Below the pieces are notes generated by a model that was not told the origin of the DNA, searched no databases, and worked only from the letters and a program-made list of their open reading frames with translations. Below are positions 61,391-64,000 of a stretch of DNA of 64,000 nucleotides, one piece after another. Position 1 is the stretch's first letter; each line of letters starts with the position of its first letter. Source of the DNA: Geosiphon pyriformis (lineage: Eukaryota > Glomeromycota > Glomeromycetes > Archaeosporales > Geosiphonaceae); the NCBI GenBank assembly GCA_016748015.1, contig JAAOMT010000197.1:423631-487630 (forward strand). Reading direction: 5' to 3'. The position numbers were made by a program, and so were the translations under genes.

Positions 61391-62230
61391 TATTAAGCTC
61401 CATTGAAATCCAATTCATTTAATTTTCCCTCTTGAAGTATTTTCTGAATTTCATTTTCGAGAATTACTTGTGTTATTTGAGTTCGTAATTCTTTAAATTG
61501 AGTATTAGTGATTTTTCCCAATTGATTACTGGTAATCGTATCCATTGTTTTGTTAAATAGAATTTCTGGTCAATCCTAAAATGCTGTGTGTATTCGGTAT
61601 ATAGCTCGAGCTTGTGTGGATAAGTTGTTTTTTCCCACAAAATGTTCTAGTTGTTGTAGTATTGTTGTGTTGAATAACCACTTTGTTTTATCCGTATATA
61701 AGTTCTGGATATTCACATGTTGTCTCAAGTAAAAATAACAATAGTTTTTTGGAAATTGTTGTATCCACCAAGTCCAAGTTTCTCTGGTAAGTTCTTGGTG
61801 TAATCTGACTATTTGTTGTTCTTTCATGGCCAATTTTATCTTAGTCATGATCTTGTTGACCACGTTTTCAAGTCTTTTCTGTGCTTTGTTTTGTGATATT
61901 TTTGCTGTATTTTTGTAATGAATGGTTTGTTGATTGATGGTAATTTCCATCTCCTGGTGTTGGATTAATTGGAAAATTTGTTGGGCTAGTGAATAGATAT
62001 TGTCCATAATCTCCATTTTTCTGCTCTCTTCTGTTGCGTCGACCATGTTCTTATATATTCTTTTTTTCAATCAATTGGACGTGTTGTTGTCAATGATAAT
62101 AATTGGTTCCAGATCTTGTGGAATCTCATCTGGTTGGACTAGTATTCTCTGTACTCCTAATTGTGGAATATTACTGGTGGATGATGATGCTATATGGTGG
62201 TATGGTTTCAGTCAATCTCTATGTGCTGCT
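61391..62230 (-). other. Unassigned C-terminal extension of Gypsy-B pol
   Basis: About 250 residues continue in the pol frame past the integrase tail to 61,391, three bases before the polypurine tract. Features: L-E-P-I-I-I-I, a helical, Gln/Lys-rich stretch (A-Q-Q-I-F-Q-L-I-Q-H-Q-E), W-T-W-W-I-Q-Q-F-P-K-N-Y-C-Y-F-Y, and a closing segment R-T-Q-I-T-Q-V-I-L-E-N-E-I-Q-K-I-L. No transmembrane or signal features that would suggest an envelope protein. It is homologous to 32,195-32,960 in Gypsy-A. Confidence 0.65.
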
Positions 62231-64000
62231 TTGGTCAAGATTTTGTCATTCAATTTTAATTTGTAAGCTCTATTTTCTAGAATTTCTTCTATGTGAAATG
62301 GTCCATCTCATTTGGGGTCAAATTTTTCATTCCATTGTTTTTCCACTTTGGTACAATATAGTAGTACTTTGTTTCCAATCCTGAATTCAACTGGTTTATC
62401 TGGTAGTTGGTTATCATGTTTTTTTTTTGTTTCTCTTGTGACTTTTGTATGTTATCAGTTGCTTTTCGTCATTTGTTTTTTAATGTTTCTATTAAGTCAT
62501 ATGTTCTTCTCAACAATGTATTTTTGAAATTCTCTTCTGTTATTGGTTTAGTTAGATATGTGCTGACTTCTATTTCTACTGGTAGTATTGTTGTTCTACC
62601 ATATACTAATTCAAATAGTGTTGCTTGTATAGTATCTTGCTTCATTGTCCGATAAGCAAATAGTACTGATGGTATCAACAAATCCCAATCATTCTGGTTT
62701 TCTTGGCTGAGTTTAGCTATTGCTTCACACAATGTTCTGTTAAATCTTTCAACTAATCCATTGGTTTGTGAATGGTATGGTGATGATAGTGGTCTCTTAA
62801 TTTTGAATCTTTGGCTCAATTCTGTTAATGTTTTGTTCACAAAATAAGTTCCTTGGTCTGATAATAATTCTTTTAGACATCCATGTCAACAGATCAAATT
62901 CTGATGAACAAATTTGGTAATGGATTCTGCATCCACTCTTTAAATTGCTTTCATCTCTGGCCATTTAGTAAGATAGTCCATGGCTACTGCTATGTACCTG
63001 TTTCCTCTGCTGGTAATTGTTAATCGTCTGACTAGATCAATTCTAACACAGTCGAATGGTTGTTCTACTTTGATTGGTTTTAATGGTTCACTGGGTTTTG
63101 TACCTTTTCTTTGCTGATAAGCATCACAATTTTGAACATATTGAATGATGTCTGGATATATTGATGGCCAATAGTATCTTTTTTTGGTTCTTTCTATGAT
63201 TGCTTCTTTGTGAAAATGTCCTGCTGTTGAATTTGAGTGCATGTTGAATAATATTGTCTCTTTTTCTGGTTCTGTAACTACTTTAATTGGTTGATCTGGA
63301 ATTTTTCTATTTTTCTGATAAAGTATATTTTGGTGAGTGATAAAATATTTTGATTGTTGTTTGATACTCTTTCATTCCATTTAAGATAAATTCTCCTTGA
63401 ACTGTTGAGTGTTTATATAATGTTGCAGTTGTTAATATTTTTGTATGTTTATCTTTTGTTATATTTTTCGTTGATATTGTTCTGGTTTTATTATATTTTT
63501 GTGTTAAAATGTTCTTAGATTTGTCTCATTTGTGACAAACTGTCAGCATTTTCATTGTCTTTTCCATTTTTGTAATGTATAGTATAATTGTATAGTGCGA
63601 GTGTCATTTTCCATCTTGACTGTCTTCCATCTCCAAATTCTTGTTTTTGGAGTGATGTTAATCCCTTGTGATCTGTGTATACTTCAAACTTCTGGTTCAA
63701 ATATTCTTTCCATTTCATGACTGCCCAGTATATTGCTAAGTGTTTTTGTTCTGGTATTCCATAGTTCTTTTCGGCTGGTGTTAAACCTCTGCTGGCATAT
63801 ACTACTGGATGTTCTCTACTGTCTGGTCCTCTCTGAGATAATACTGCTCCCAATGCTTAACCAGATGCATCGGTGGTGATGATGAATGGTTTGCTGTGAT
63901 CTGAATAAATCAGTACTGGAGCTTGAATGAGCTTTCTTTTCAAAATGTCAAAAGCTTCTTGTTGACTTTCTGCCCATTCATATTTGGTATTCTTGGTTTG
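61391..64000 (-). pseudogene. Gypsy-B pol: RNase H, integrase, GPY/F tail, C-terminal extension
   Basis: RNase H (64,000 to about 63,515) shows Y-S-D-H-S-K-P-F-I-I-T-T-D-A-S-G, then G-A-V-L-S-Q and Y-T-D-H-K-G-L. The integrase zinc-binding region (63,242-63,120) has H-S-N-S-T-A-G-H-F-H, but its second Cys pair reads C-D-A-Y, one Cys lost. The core has R-I-D-L-V then A-M-D-Y-L-T-K-W-P, S-D-Q-G-T-Y-F (about 62,860) and G-L-V-E-R-F-N with the catalytic Glu (about 62,745). A GPY/F-like module (W-N-E-K-F-D-P-K, D-G-P-F-H-I-E-E-I-L) is at 62,340-62,270. At least five in-frame stops (near 63,858, 63,515, 62,900, 62,310 and 62,072) are single-base changes of Trp, Gln or Arg codons. The element is recently inactivated. 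Confidence 0.85.

Larger units (their letters stand above)
60483..64000 (-). mobile_element. Gypsy-B: Ty3/Gypsy retrotransposon, 3' part, runs off right edge
   Basis: Minus-strand element with its 3' LTR at 60,483-61,373, a polypurine tract, and pol from RNase H to the C-terminal extension. The 5' half lies beyond the window. Long frames and few stops make it the youngest LTR element here. The LTR family matches the solo LTRs at 4,120 and 23,024, so this family has been active repeatedly. It is inserted in a LINE ORF1. Confidence 0.9.

Noticed and set aside
61576-62070. Separate env-like gene downstream of Gypsy-B pol
   Set aside because: It is in the same frame as pol, separated only by a stop from a single base change, and has no signal peptide or membrane segment.
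1-64000. CRISPR arrays, rRNA or tRNA genes, bacterial operons
   Set aside because: The tandem repeats are microsatellites or LTR minisatellites without spacer structure, no tRNA cloverleaf or rRNA core sequence was recognised, and genes are spliced.

Overview
This window reads as nuclear DNA of an early-diverging fungus, most likely a Glomeromycotina (arbuscular-mycorrhizal lineage) genome. The retroelement proteins resemble ones I remember from Geosiphon pyriformis; that is recall, not a database result. It has two compartments. About 12.8 kb (roughly 34.9-47.7 kb) is a gene island with moderate GC, spliced genes and many microsatellites. The rest is very AT-rich retrotransposon sequence at different stages of decay, with no intact element.

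Left arm (1-15.3 kb): a LINE copy (minus strand) interrupted by a solo LTR; a second, older LINE copy (minus) interrupted by another solo LTR; a 3' LINE fragment (plus); anonymous AT-rich DNA; and an inverted LTR fragment beside an unclassified repeat called element C here. Element C is split by a roughly 18.7-kb insertion, 15,301-33,954. The insertion is a nearly complete Ty3/Gypsy element (Gypsy-A, plus strand) that carries a full-length LINE inside its protease region and a solo LTR inside its pol tail. That LINE contains a further solo LTR in its endonuclease. Short target-site duplications and restored reading frames at the junctions support this four-level nesting. Gypsy-A pol carries a decayed dUTPase-like domain between protease and reverse transcriptase, and an unassigned C-terminal extension that is also present in a second Gypsy family at the right edge.

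Gene island: three spliced genes, all on the minus strand. They are a J-domain (DnaJ) co-chaperone of 356 aa in five exons; a low-complexity protein of about 703 aa with a SAM-like segment, apparently with a GC-AG intron; and a class B bHLH transcription factor of 444 aa that needs a 19-nt microexon.

Right arm (47.7-64 kb): about 5 kb of extremely AT-rich DNA with a second copy of element C; two 3' LINE fragments of a related subfamily; a decayed Gypsy integrase; and a younger LINE ORF1 interrupted by the 3' end of a second Gypsy (Gypsy-B, minus strand) that runs off the window. Gypsy-B LTRs carry alternative minisatellite cassettes beside a TATA-like box. I saw no rRNA, tRNA, CRISPR or intact transposase.
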